From assembly GCA_027449005.1 (NCBI GenBank), contig DAIDML010000192.1, positions 1 to 11,375 of the forward strand: 11,375 nucleotides of DNA, in the 5' to 3' direction. The stretch is from Erysipelotrichaceae bacterium (lineage in GTDB: Bacteria > Bacillota_I > Bacilli_A > Erysipelotrichales > Erysipelotrichaceae). The position numbers were made by a program, and so were the translations under genes. Under the pieces are notes generated by a model. It searched no databases and had not been told where the DNA came from. It worked only from the letters and a program-made list of their open reading frames with translations. Positions 1 to 6,780 of this stretch are shown here, in pieces; position 1 is the stretch's first letter; every line of letters begins with the position of its first letter.

Positions 1-1147
1 TATAAGATTGTGCGTATGGTTTTAAGTTTTCGGTTATTCCAACCCAAACATCAATCACTTCATTTTGACCAAAATTAGAAAAGGTTTGTTGGCTCGCTTT
101 GGTTTCAAGAAGCGATGCATCGGGTCTTGAATTTTCATCAAACACCCATACGGCACCGAAGAATTGATTAGGATAAGCGGCTTGAAGTCGTTCTAAGAAT
201 GCTTTTCCTTCTTCTAAAGTTTTTAAGAAGAGTATGGTTGATAAGGTATCACCAATGGTTGCATCTTCACTCACCACCACCACACTTCTAAAATGATTGA
301 CTGGAAGCTGTGTTTTAGGATTCACGAGATGATGATAGAATACACCATTTTCATCCACATAGTTTTGTTGATCAATACCAGATGTTGAAATCGCAACATT
401 AAATGGCATTTCAATGTTTTCAACACCATTTGCGACGCCAATGTTCCAAGGCTTGTTTTCTTCCTTCAATCCAAGTAAGTTAATGGATGAGAGTCCAGCT
501 GAAATTAAGGCTCGAGTTAATCCTTCAACTTCAATGGCTTGTGAAGCCTTGTCAGCAGCATAACCTTTCGCAATCCCCCCTAAATCTAAACTAGCACATG
601 ATTTAGTGATGAATACAGTAGAGTTCACTTCATCAATCTCGACTAAATCCCAACCAATGCATTCAGCTGCGGTAGCTAAACGTTCAAGATCTGGAGTTGG
701 ACCAATGCCATCATTTCCTTTCGCAATTTCGCGATATTCATGCCAAATCTCGAAAATAGCCCCAGCAGTTACATCAAAGATGCCATCACTTAAGTCGTAC
801 ATCGTTTTTGAAATTTTAAGTAACTCAATGACTCGTGGATCAACTTTGACTGGTGCAATTCCTGCCATTTGATTTACGGTATACAAGGAACTAACCCCTT
901 CATAAGCTGCATAGCGATCAAAGTGTTGATTCAAATCAGTGATGGTGCTTTTAAAGAGTTCAAACTGTCGGTCAAATTCTCGTTTTGAATTGGTTAATCC
1001 AATTAATCTGAATTCGGTGTTAAACCCAGCAGTAATTGTACTGTTGGTAAAACGTTCTATTTGAAGTGCATTACGAATTTGAACGCCAGCGATCACAATG
1101 ACCACAAAGACAATCAGTCCAGCACGAAACCATTTATTTTCAAGCAT
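1..1147 (-). CDS. apbE: ApbE-family FAD:protein FMN transferase (C-terminus cut by window edge)
   Basis: The family transfers FMN from FAD onto a Ser/Thr of target proteins such as RnfD, RnfG and NqrB/C. The frame is open from ATG at 1147 to the window edge (382 residues, no stop seen). One membrane anchor (residues 8-22) has no lipobox cysteine, unlike the lipoprotein form common in this family. Family motifs run in order: SDGIFDVTAG (120-129), LDLGGIAKGYA (187-197), HLVNPKTQLP (273-282, for the usual H-[IL]-[IV]-[DN]-P-x-T-G-x-P), and ATIGDTLST (296-304), whose D300 and T304 sit where the metal ligands are expected. The usual Gly-Gly near residue 219 reads GLSS. The usual ApbE core ends near residue 335, and at least 45 more residues follow, so a C-terminal extension is present. 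The ribosome site is AGGAGAG just upstream. Divergent placement from the rnf operon, which encodes several FMN-acceptor motifs, supports a role in Rnf maturation. Confidence 0.93.
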   Translation of the reverse strand, partial: MLENKWFRAGLIVFVVIVIAGVQIRNALQIERFTNSTITAGFNTEFRLIGLTNSKREFDRQFELFKSTITDLNQHFDRYAAYEGVSSLYTVNQMAGIAPVKVDPRVIELLKISKTMYDLSDGIFDVTAGAIFEIWHEYREIAKGNDGIGPTPDLERLATAAECIGWDLVEIDEVNSTVFITKSCASLDLGGIAKGYAADKASQAIEVEGLTRALISAGLSSINLLGLKEENKPWNIGVANGVENIEMPFNVAISTSGIDQQNYVDENGVFYHHLVNPKTQLPVNHFRSVVVVSEDATIGDTLSTILFLKTLEEGKAFLERLQAAYPNQFFGAVWVFDENSRPDASLLETKASQQTFSNFGQNEVIDVWVGITENLKPYAQSY

Positions 1148-1164
1148 AAAGTCTCTCCTTTACC

Positions 1165-1191
1165 GTAATAGTATGCCAAAGCCTCTGTCAA
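1165..1191 (-). promoter_or_regulatory. Possible apbE promoter
   Basis: On the minus strand a perfect -35 TTGACA (1191-1186) is followed after 15 bp by TATTAC (1170-1165), about 20 bp before the apbE start codon. The spacer is shorter than the usual 17 bp, so the -10 assignment is uncertain. The -35 is the convincing part. Confidence 0.35.
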
Positions 1192-1214
1192 AAAACCTAC
1201 ATTTTTTGTGTGAT

Positions 1215-1232
1215 TTGTTATAAATTTAACAA
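1215..1232. promoter_or_regulatory. Candidate Rex (NADH/NAD+ sensor) operator
   Basis: The sequence TTGTTATAAATTTAACAA is an inverted repeat with perfect 6-bp arms (TTGTTA / TAACAA). It matches the clostridial-type Rex operator TTGTTAA-N4-TTAACAA at every fixed position except the seventh (T for A). It lies 6 bp upstream of the proposed -35 of the rnf promoter and 23 bp upstream of the apbE -35, so one bound repressor could affect both directions. Rex releases DNA when NADH is high relative to NAD+. The rex gene is not in the window, so the assignment rests on the motif and on the fit with Rnf function. Confidence 0.6.
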
Positions 1233-1238
1233 GAAGTA

Positions 1239-1267
1239 TTTAAGCTTGTGAATGAGAGTGATATAAT
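1239..1267 (+). promoter_or_regulatory. rnf operon promoter (extended -10)
   Basis: A perfect -10 TATAAT (1262-1267) is preceded by TG at 1259-1260, giving the extended form TGnTATAAT. With a 17-bp spacer the -35 would be the weak TTTAAG (1239-1244), which suits a promoter relying on the extended -10. Transcription would begin near 1274, leaving a leader of about 55 nt before the rnfC start codon at 1330. Confidence 0.6.
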
Positions 1268-1315
1268 ACCACTATGTCATGACTCATAAGGTCATTTCAA
1301 ATGTTAAGAAGGTTG

Positions 1316-1324
1316 AAAGGAAGG
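1316..1324 (+). promoter_or_regulatory. Ribosome binding site that fixes the rnfC start
   Basis: AAAGGAAGG lies 5 bp before ATG 1330. The earlier in-frame ATG at 1279 has no such site and would lie only about 5 nt from the predicted transcription start, so 1330 is preferred. Confidence 0.7.
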
Positions 1325-1329
1325 TCACT

Positions 1330-2625
1330 ATGTCAGTTTGGATTGGTTCCATGCAGAAGCATATCGAAGGCTTTAAAGAGCTAACCACTTACAACGATAT
1401 TGTCAATATCGCTGCACCTAAAGAGATTTACATCCCTTTAATCAATGGTGTTTCCACAGCGTTTGAAGTGTTGGTGAAAGAAGGCGATCGTGTTTTTGTG
1501 AATACTAAAGTTGCGGTTCGCAACGATCGATTTGAAGTACCTCTGTTTTCTCCTGTATCAGGAGTTGTCAAAGGTATCAAAAAAATCATGCATGCTTCAC
1601 TCAAACCAGTGGATCATATTGTGATTGAAAATGATGAGTTGTATGAATCAACCATCAGCATCCCTCATTTGGATCTTGAAAAAGCCACCAAAGATGAGGT
1701 TATCGAATTTGCGAAAGTCGCAGGTATTGTTGGTATGGGAGGTGCAGGATTCCCAACGTATTTCAAATACCTAACTCCCGCAACACTTAAAGTGGTATTG
1801 ATTAATGGTGTTGAATGTGAGCCATACATTACCTCAGACTATCGAATGATGGAGAACTACACTCAGGATTTAATTACTGGGTTTATTGCCATGATGAAAA
1901 TGGCCAATGCTCAAGAAGTTCACATTGCGATTAAGAAATCTAAAAAGAAACTCATTAAATACATTCAAGAGGCGATTAAGCCTTATCCATTTGCTTCAAT
2001 TAAAGAAGTGGATGATGTCTATCCTATGGGATGGGAACGTACATTAGTATATGCCATCTATAAAAAACGTTATGTTAAGATCCCTTGCGAAGTGAACGTT
2101 ATTGTAAATAATGCAACCACAGCGATTGCATTAGGACAAGCGATTACAAAGCAAATGGGTCCTACCATGAAAATGGTGACTGTTTCTGGTAATGGAATTA
2201 AAAATCCAGCTAACGTGTTTGTTCCAGTTGGAACTCCTGCAAGCCACATTATTGCTCAGTTGGGTGGATATACAGACGAAAACATCACATTAGTTGCTGG
2301 TGGTCCAATGATGGGTAAAACCATGACAACCGATGCTTGGGTGATTACTCCTTACACGAATGCAATTACCATTACTAAGACAGAACAAGTGGATTCCATG
2401 ACATGCCTACGTTGTGGAACGTGCAATGATCATTGCCCTGCAGGATTACTTCCTGTACGTATTAATAATGCGGAACAAGCAAAAAATGTTGACTTGATAG
2501 CTCAACTTAATGCAGATCTTTGCATTGAATGTGGACTTTGCACATATGTTTGTCCATCTAAATTAGAAGTCACTGAAGGGGTACGTCGTGCTAAACGTGT
2601 CCTTGCGTTGAAGAAGGGGGCTTAA
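1330..2625 (+). CDS. rnfC: Rnf complex subunit RnfC (NADH/FMN and Fe-S subunit)
   Basis: RnfC is the peripheral cytoplasmic subunit that exchanges electrons with NAD(H) in the ferredoxin:NAD+ oxidoreductase. From ATG 1330 it has 431 residues. The order is an N-terminal barrel-sandwich region (about 1-105), the flavin/nucleotide domain with GMGGAGFPT (135-143) and NGVECEPYITSD (159-170), GGPMMG (324-329), then two [4Fe-4S] motifs: C359, C362, C365, C369 and C398, C401, C404, C408, each ending in Cys-Pro. An oddity is that residues 231-240 read YPMGWERTLV where RnfC normally has a YPQGGEKQLI-like motif, and the GGLP-type loop that usually follows is missing (residues 245-262). Length is near the usual lower limit of about 430-450. 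It is the first gene of the operon and is followed 2 bp later by rnfD. Confidence 0.95.
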   Translation: MSVWIGSMQKHIEGFKELTTYNDIVNIAAPKEIYIPLINGVSTAFEVLVKEGDRVFVNTKVAVRNDRFEVPLFSPVSGVVKGIKKIMHASLKPVDHIVIENDELYESTISIPHLDLEKATKDEVIEFAKVAGIVGMGGAGFPTYFKYLTPATLKVVLINGVECEPYITSDYRMMENYTQDLITGFIAMMKMANAQEVHIAIKKSKKKLIKYIQEAIKPYPFASIKEVDDVYPMGWERTLVYAIYKKRYVKIPCEVNVIVNNATTAIALGQAITKQMGPTMKMVTVSGNGIKNPANVFVPVGTPASHIIAQLGGYTDENITLVAGGPMMGKTMTTDAWVITPYTNAITITKTEQVDSMTCLRCGTCNDHCPAGLLPVRINNAEQAKNVDLIAQLNADLCIECGLCTYVCPSKLEVTEGVRRAKRVLALKKGA

Positions 2626-2627
2626 TC

Positions 2628-4115
2628 ATGAAACTTCAATTTAAAGTCTCACCTACAATGAAGACGCGTCAAAGCACACAACAAATCATGATGTTGCTTA
2701 CACTTGGTTTAATGTCAGTGGTGTTATTTTCCTCTGCATTCTACTTTGTTGAGTATGGCATGAACTATGTTGTTCATCTTTGGAGTTTATTGGCTGTTGC
2801 GGTTTCCGTTGCGGTAGCATCAGAAGCAGTATGGGCTTACTTTCTAAAGAAAGACATCGTTAAATATTTAAAAACATCCTTTCCATGGGTGACTGCTATT
2901 ATCTTAGTGCTCATGGTTCCTATTTCTACTCCACTCTATCCTATTGCTATTGGTACATTCTTTGCGATTGTGGTTGCTAAACTCATGTTTGGTGGGTTTG
3001 GACATAACGTCTTTAACCTTGCTGGGGTAGGACGTGCTGTGATGTTGTTCAGTTTTGGTGCTGCGATTATGCCGGATTTGGTTACTTCCGCAACGCCTAT
3101 TTCATCCATTGCTAATCTTGGATGGGTTGTTAAAGATGCAGTTCAACTTGAAACCTTTCTAGCTCAGTTTGGTGGTATCAGTGGCTTACTCTTTGGATGG
3201 TATCCAGGTGCAATTGGTGAAACATCCGCATTACTTATTATGGTTATTGGAATTTTCTTGGCTGTTAAGAATGTGTTGGACTGGAGAATTCCTGTATTCT
3301 ACATGGGAACCATCTTCGTTTTATCTGCATTAGTCGCAGCGATTCAAGGATTAGGTATCTGGTTCCCTCTTTACAATATCTTTGCTGGGGGAGCGATGTT
3401 TGGAGCTGTGTTTATGTTAACAGATCCAGTCACCAATCCTACATCAGCTTCTGGCCGTATCTTGTTTGCGATTGGAGCAGGTATCATCACCATGCTTATC
3501 CGTCTACAAGGTAACTATCCTGAAGGGGTTGTCTTCTCTATTTTAATTATGAACATGTTGTCTCCAATGATTGATCGCTTCACTGATGGATGGCAACTTG
3601 AATTATCGAAGAAATACGTTACTTCTATCGCAACACTCAGTGTTGTGGGTGCGCTTCTTATGGGTGTTGTTGGGTTTAACTTACAGGCTGTAGCCATTGA
3701 AGAACCTGAACCAGAAGTACCAGATATTACATTATCTTCACCCATTGCGCTTGATCAAAGTGCAAGTGCAACTCAAGGTGTTATCTTGTCATCAAGTGTT
3801 GATGGGGATGCTACTGTTGTATTAGTAGAAATTAACGGTTATAAGGTTTTATCAGGCGAGTATGACGATGCACTTCCAAACAAAGTTGAAGTTCGTATCA
3901 ACACATCGACTTTGAAAGTTGTAAGTGTTACGGTGGTTGAAGTTAAAGACACCAATAACATTGGCACCAAAGTTGATAATCCTATCTTCCTTGATCAGTT
4001 TAAAGATCTTGATCAAACGGGCAGTGTGGATGCAGTGTCAGGTGCAACAGTCACATCACTTTCAGTGGTTCGTGCTGTCTATGCTGCGTTAGAACATGTT
4101 AAAGGAGGAGAATAA
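2628..4115 (+). CDS. rnfD: RnfD with fused C-terminal FMN-binding domain
   Basis: RnfD is a membrane subunit of Rnf that normally carries a covalent FMN on an outer loop. At 495 residues this one is about 150 longer than usual. Residues 1-355 are a standard RnfD membrane domain: about nine hydrophobic helices, GGFGHNVFNLAGVGRAV (122-138), GAIGETSAL (194-202), DPVTNPTS (266-273), and NYPEGVVFSILIMN followed by PMID (296-316). A Glu/Pro linker (358-365) leads to an added FMN-binding domain (about 370-490) with NGYKV (403-407) and the acceptor motif DAVSGATVTS (468-477), T474 being the likely flavin site. The usual loop site in the membrane part reads DLVTSATP (150-157) instead of SGAT, so T156 may or may not be flavinylated. 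The added domain closely resembles the second domain of RnfG next door. The domain must face outside, where ApbE acts. Confidence 0.95.
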   Translation: MKLQFKVSPTMKTRQSTQQIMMLLTLGLMSVVLFSSAFYFVEYGMNYVVHLWSLLAVAVSVAVASEAVWAYFLKKDIVKYLKTSFPWVTAIILVLMVPISTPLYPIAIGTFFAIVVAKLMFGGFGHNVFNLAGVGRAVMLFSFGAAIMPDLVTSATPISSIANLGWVVKDAVQLETFLAQFGGISGLLFGWYPGAIGETSALLIMVIGIFLAVKNVLDWRIPVFYMGTIFVLSALVAAIQGLGIWFPLYNIFAGGAMFGAVFMLTDPVTNPTSASGRILFAIGAGIITMLIRLQGNYPEGVVFSILIMNMLSPMIDRFTDGWQLELSKKYVTSIATLSVVGALLMGVVGFNLQAVAIEEPEPEVPDITLSSPIALDQSASATQGVILSSSVDGDATVVLVEINGYKVLSGEYDDALPNKVEVRINTSTLKVVSVTVVEVKDTNNIGTKVDNPIFLDQFKDLDQTGSVDAVSGATVTSLSVVRAVYAALEHVKGGE

Positions 4116-4117
4116 AA

Positions 4118-5053
4118 ATGAATAAGAAAGTTGTTCAATTAACCCTCTTCTTAGCGATTATTGCTTCAATTTCTGGAGGATTACTCTCCTTTGTAAACTC
4201 ATTTACTGCTCCAATCATTAATGAAAATGCAATTGCAGCTGAAAAAGTGACATTACAACTCATTTTCCCAAATACTGAAGAATTTGTTCCTGTTGCTGAA
4301 TTTGAAGATGAAACAGGCTCAATCCTTGCGATCTTTGAAGCTAAAGGAGCAGGATATGCATACAAAGTTTCTCGCATGGGATATGCGAATCCAATCGTCA
4401 TGATGGTAGGTATTTCCAATGATGCTAAGATTGTTGGATTACAAGTATTAGAACTTGCGGATACACCAGGCTATGGTATGAAAGTAGGAGAACCTGCCTT
4501 CATTAACTCTGTCGTTGGAAAAGGCACAACAGATGGTTTAGATTTAATCTCTGGATCAACTGTGTCATCCACTGCTGCAGTAACCGCAATCAATGCTGCT
4601 CGTACACATTTCAATACCCTTAAAGGAATTGATGATGATGGTTCGGGTGGAGTTATTACCCCACCAACTCCTGAATTAGGTGAAACCATTGCCTTAAATT
4701 CTGAAACAGCTACCTTAATTACTGGTAACATTACAAATACCGTCGTTAATGGTGATGAAACAGTTTATACTGTAGAATCCAATGGTTATCGTGTTGCAGA
4801 AGGATATGAAGGTGCTAAACCTAACGTGTTCAAAGTCACCGTTAACACAGCCACTAAAACGGTTGTCAGCTTAGAAGTTTTAGAAATGAATGATACTGTC
4901 GGTATTGGCGATAAGATCGAACATGAAGTATTCTTATCTCAATTTGTCGGATTATCCTTAGAAGATGAAAATTCAAGTGTTGATATTGTCAGTGGTTCAA
5001 CTCGTACGTCCATTTCGGCCATTCGTGCTGTTGTGACGACAATTGGAAAGTAG
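4118..5053 (+). CDS. rnfG: RnfG with two tandem FMN-binding domains
   Basis: RnfG is a single-span subunit exposing a covalent-FMN domain on the outer face. It normally has 180-210 residues and one such domain. This protein has 311. A membrane anchor (about 8-27) is followed by the canonical domain (75-165: GYAYKV, TPGYGMKVGEPAF, DLISGSTVSS at 142-151, T148 as likely acceptor), an Asp/Gly/Pro linker (171-189), and a second domain (190-310: NGYRV, DTVGIGDKI, VFLSQF, DIVSGSTRTS at 289-298, T295 as likely acceptor). Both motifs are SGST rather than the commoner SGAT. The second domain resembles the C-terminal domain of RnfD more than it resembles the first domain. A very good AAAGGAGG site precedes the start, 2 bp after rnfD ends. 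Confidence 0.95.
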   Translation: MNKKVVQLTLFLAIIASISGGLLSFVNSFTAPIINENAIAAEKVTLQLIFPNTEEFVPVAEFEDETGSILAIFEAKGAGYAYKVSRMGYANPIVMMVGISNDAKIVGLQVLELADTPGYGMKVGEPAFINSVVGKGTTDGLDLISGSTVSSTAAVTAINAARTHFNTLKGIDDDGSGGVITPPTPELGETIALNSETATLITGNITNTVVNGDETVYTVESNGYRVAEGYEGAKPNVFKVTVNTATKTVVSLEVLEMNDTVGIGDKIEHEVFLSQFVGLSLEDENSSVDIVSGSTRTSISAIRAVVTTIGK

Positions 5054-5062
5054 GTGAACACA

Positions 5063-5707
5063 ATGAGTCTATTTAAAAACCTATCCAATGGATTAGTTAA
5101 AGAAAATCCAGTATTCGCGCTCTATTTAGGACTATGTTCAGTGCTTGCGGTATCCAACACCATCAGTAATGCATTAGGGATGAGTGTTGCGGTTATCATG
5201 GTCTTAACGGTTTCAAACGTTATTATCTCAGCTCTACGAAAAATTATTCCTAGTGAAATCAGAATTCCTGTTTACATCGTGGTTATTGCTACATTAGTTA
5301 AGATTGTTGAAATGCTAATGCAAGCTTATACACCTGAATTGTATACAGCACTAGGAGTGTTTATTCCTCTTATCGTAGTTAACTGCATTATCTTAGGTCG
5401 TGCAGAAGCGTTTGCATCAAAAAATAGTGTTGGTGCTTCAGCGATTGATGGTATTGGTATGGGACTTGGTTATACTGCTGGGATTTTCATGCTTGCTTCA
5501 ATTCGCCAACTCTTTGCGACTGGTGCGTTAAGCTTGATTAATCCATTCAACCAAGCGGTGATTTTTGATATCACCATCATTCCAACTCAGTTTACTATTC
5601 CATTGTTTGCACAACCTGCAGGGGCATTCATTACCTTTGCGGTATTGGCAGCATTACTTGAAGTCTATAAACAAGCGGGAGAAAAACCTGCTAAGAAAGG
5701 AGCATAA
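5063..5707 (+). CDS. rnfE: Rnf complex membrane subunit RnfE
   Basis: RnfE pairs with RnfA in the membrane; in the related Rnf and NQR complexes the two hold a [2Fe-2S] cluster between them through one pair of cysteines each. The 214 residues comprise about six hydrophobic helices. Conserved segments are NGLVKENPVFALYLGLC (9-25) and NCIILGRAEAFASKN (107-121); C25 and C108 are the expected cluster ligands. The usual Cys-Pro after the first ligand reads Cys-Ser. The start chosen is ATG 5063, preceded by an AGGTG site overlapping the rnfG stop. A GTG at 5054 would add three residues and lacks a well-placed site. RnfA is 2 bp downstream. Confidence 0.95.
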   Translation: MSLFKNLSNGLVKENPVFALYLGLCSVLAVSNTISNALGMSVAVIMVLTVSNVIISALRKIIPSEIRIPVYIVVIATLVKIVEMLMQAYTPELYTALGVFIPLIVVNCIILGRAEAFASKNSVGASAIDGIGMGLGYTAGIFMLASIRQLFATGALSLINPFNQAVIFDITIIPTQFTIPLFAQPAGAFITFAVLAALLEVYKQAGEKPAKKGA

Positions 5708-5709
5708 AC

Positions 5710-6282
5710 ATGGAACTATTTTCACTTTTTATCTCCGCTATCTTTATTAATAACATCATCCTCAATAAGTTCTTAGGTATGTGTCCTTTCATGGGCGTTT
5801 CTCGTAAGACAAGTTCAGCATTGGGTATGGGTGGAGCGGTAACCTTCGTTATCTTCTTCTCTTCACTCATCACTTGGGGATTGTTTGAGTATGTCCTTGA
5901 ACCACTTAGTCTTCAATACATGGATTTAATTACCTTTATTCTTATCATTGCATCCTTTGTGCAACTTGTTGAGATGATCATTAAGAAGTACTCTCCATCC
6001 TTATATAAGGCTTTAGGGATCTACTTACCTCTCATCACAACCAACTGTGCTGTCTTATTCGTTGCTTTAGAAAACATTAAACAAGGTTTCACCTTTGTGG
6101 AATCAGTGGTTTATTCATTAGCAGTTCCAATTGGGTTCACCCTTGTGTTGATTATCTTCTCAGCTATTCGTGAGCGTTTAGATATTGCTGATGTACCTAA
6201 GCCATTAAAAGGTAATCCTGTCGCAATGATTGTGGCAGCGATTATGGCACTTGCTTTCTCTGGATTAGCAGGATTGGTGTAA
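5710..6282 (+). CDS. rnfA: Rnf complex membrane subunit RnfA
   Basis: RnfA is a 190-residue membrane protein, the normal family length, with about six helices and the opposite topology to its paralogue RnfE. It begins MELFSLFISAIFINNIILNK and continues FLGMCPFMGVS with C25. The second conserved cysteine is in PLITTNCAV (C113). These are the two ligands RnfA is expected to give to the RnfA/RnfE [2Fe-2S] cluster. VQLVEMIIKKYSPSLYKALGIYLP (84-107) is the typical central segment. An AAAGGAG site precedes the start. The next gene starts 1 bp after the stop, an arrangement implying translational coupling. Confidence 0.96.
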   Translation: MELFSLFISAIFINNIILNKFLGMCPFMGVSRKTSSALGMGGAVTFVIFFSSLITWGLFEYVLEPLSLQYMDLITFILIIASFVQLVEMIIKKYSPSLYKALGIYLPLITTNCAVLFVALENIKQGFTFVESVVYSLAVPIGFTLVLIIFSAIRERLDIADVPKPLKGNPVAMIVAAIMALAFSGLAGLV

Positions 6283-6283
6283 T

Positions 6284-6475
6284 ATGCAATTTATTGCTCC
6301 ATTGCTTTTCTTAGGTTTTCTTGGAGGAGTGTATGCTTCAGCGTACTACCTTAACTTGAAGACTCCAAAACCTGAAGGGTGTGACGATGTGGATGTGTCA
6401 TGTGGATCATGTTCAATTTCATCATGTGGTTTGCATCCATCCAACAAAGAACTTATCGTGGAGGTTAAATCATGA
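6284..6475 (+). CDS. Small cysteine-rich membrane protein between rnfA and rnfB
   Basis: This 63-residue protein does not match a family I can name with certainty. It has one hydrophobic segment (3-24), then a short tail with four cysteines at 33, 40, 43 and 48 (C-x6-C-x2-C-x4-C), the last three inside SCGSCSISSCG. It starts 1 bp after the rnfA stop and overlaps rnfB by 4 bp (ATGA), so it is translated within the operon. Size, single anchor and four-cysteine tail recall NqrM, the small membrane protein needed to deliver iron to the NqrD/NqrE cluster of the related Na+-NQR; the exact NqrM cysteine pattern is not reproduced. It could instead hold a cluster itself. Rnf assembly or electron transfer is inferred from position only. 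Confidence 0.8.
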   Translation: MQFIAPLLFLGFLGGVYASAYYLNLKTPKPEGCDDVDVSCGSCSISSCGLHPSNKELIVEVKS

Positions 6476-6780
6476 TTGAAGCTATTATTCTCATGTTAGT
6501 GCTTGGTGCATTTCTTGGATTAGGTCTTGGCATTGCAGATGAGGTGTTTTATGTAAAACCAGATGAGCGATTTGAAAAAGTGCTCAACATGTTACCAGGC
6601 TACAACTGTGGAGCATGTGGTTATCCTGGATGCCAAGGTATGGCTGAAGGATTACTGAATGGTGAAGTAACTACCGTTTCTCAATGTAAACCTTCCAATG
6701 CAGATCAAAGAAAAGATATTTCAACGTACTTAAATGAAAATCCTGGTCCTGATGGTAAAGCATTGGTGATCAAACCTTAA
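6472..6780 (+). CDS. rnfB: Short RnfB with only the four-cysteine cluster domain
   Basis: RnfB is the cytoplasm-facing entry subunit for ferredoxin electrons. Usual RnfB proteins have a membrane anchor, a four-cysteine [4Fe-4S] domain and then several ferredoxin-type clusters, for 180-330 residues. This one has 102: anchor (2-22), LPGYNCGACGYPGC (41-54) with C46, C49, C54, and C72 in SQCKPS, then about 30 residues ending in TAA. No ferredoxin CxxCxxCxxxCP repeat is present. The terminator begins on the base after the stop, so no detached remnant lies downstream and the short form looks settled, not freshly broken. A GGAGG site lies inside the preceding gene. Identity as RnfB rests on the Fe-S motif and the operon. 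Confidence 0.9.
   Translation: MIEAIILMLVLGAFLGLGLGIADEVFYVKPDERFEKVLNMLPGYNCGACGYPGCQGMAEGLLNGEVTTVSQCKPSNADQRKDISTYLNENPGPDGKALVIKP

Noticed and set aside
1279..1287. ATGACTCAT palindrome in the rnf leader
   Set aside because: Short and with no extension or second copy; expected by chance in such sequence.
1279..1329. In-frame upstream ATG that would lengthen RnfC by 17 residues
   Set aside because: It lacks a ribosome site and lies about 5 nt from the predicted transcription start. ATG 1330 has AAAGGAAGG at good spacing and fits the family start.
5054..5062. GTG start for RnfE
   Set aside because: ATG 5063 is better spaced from the AGGTG site and gives the typical MSxxKNLxNG-like beginning.
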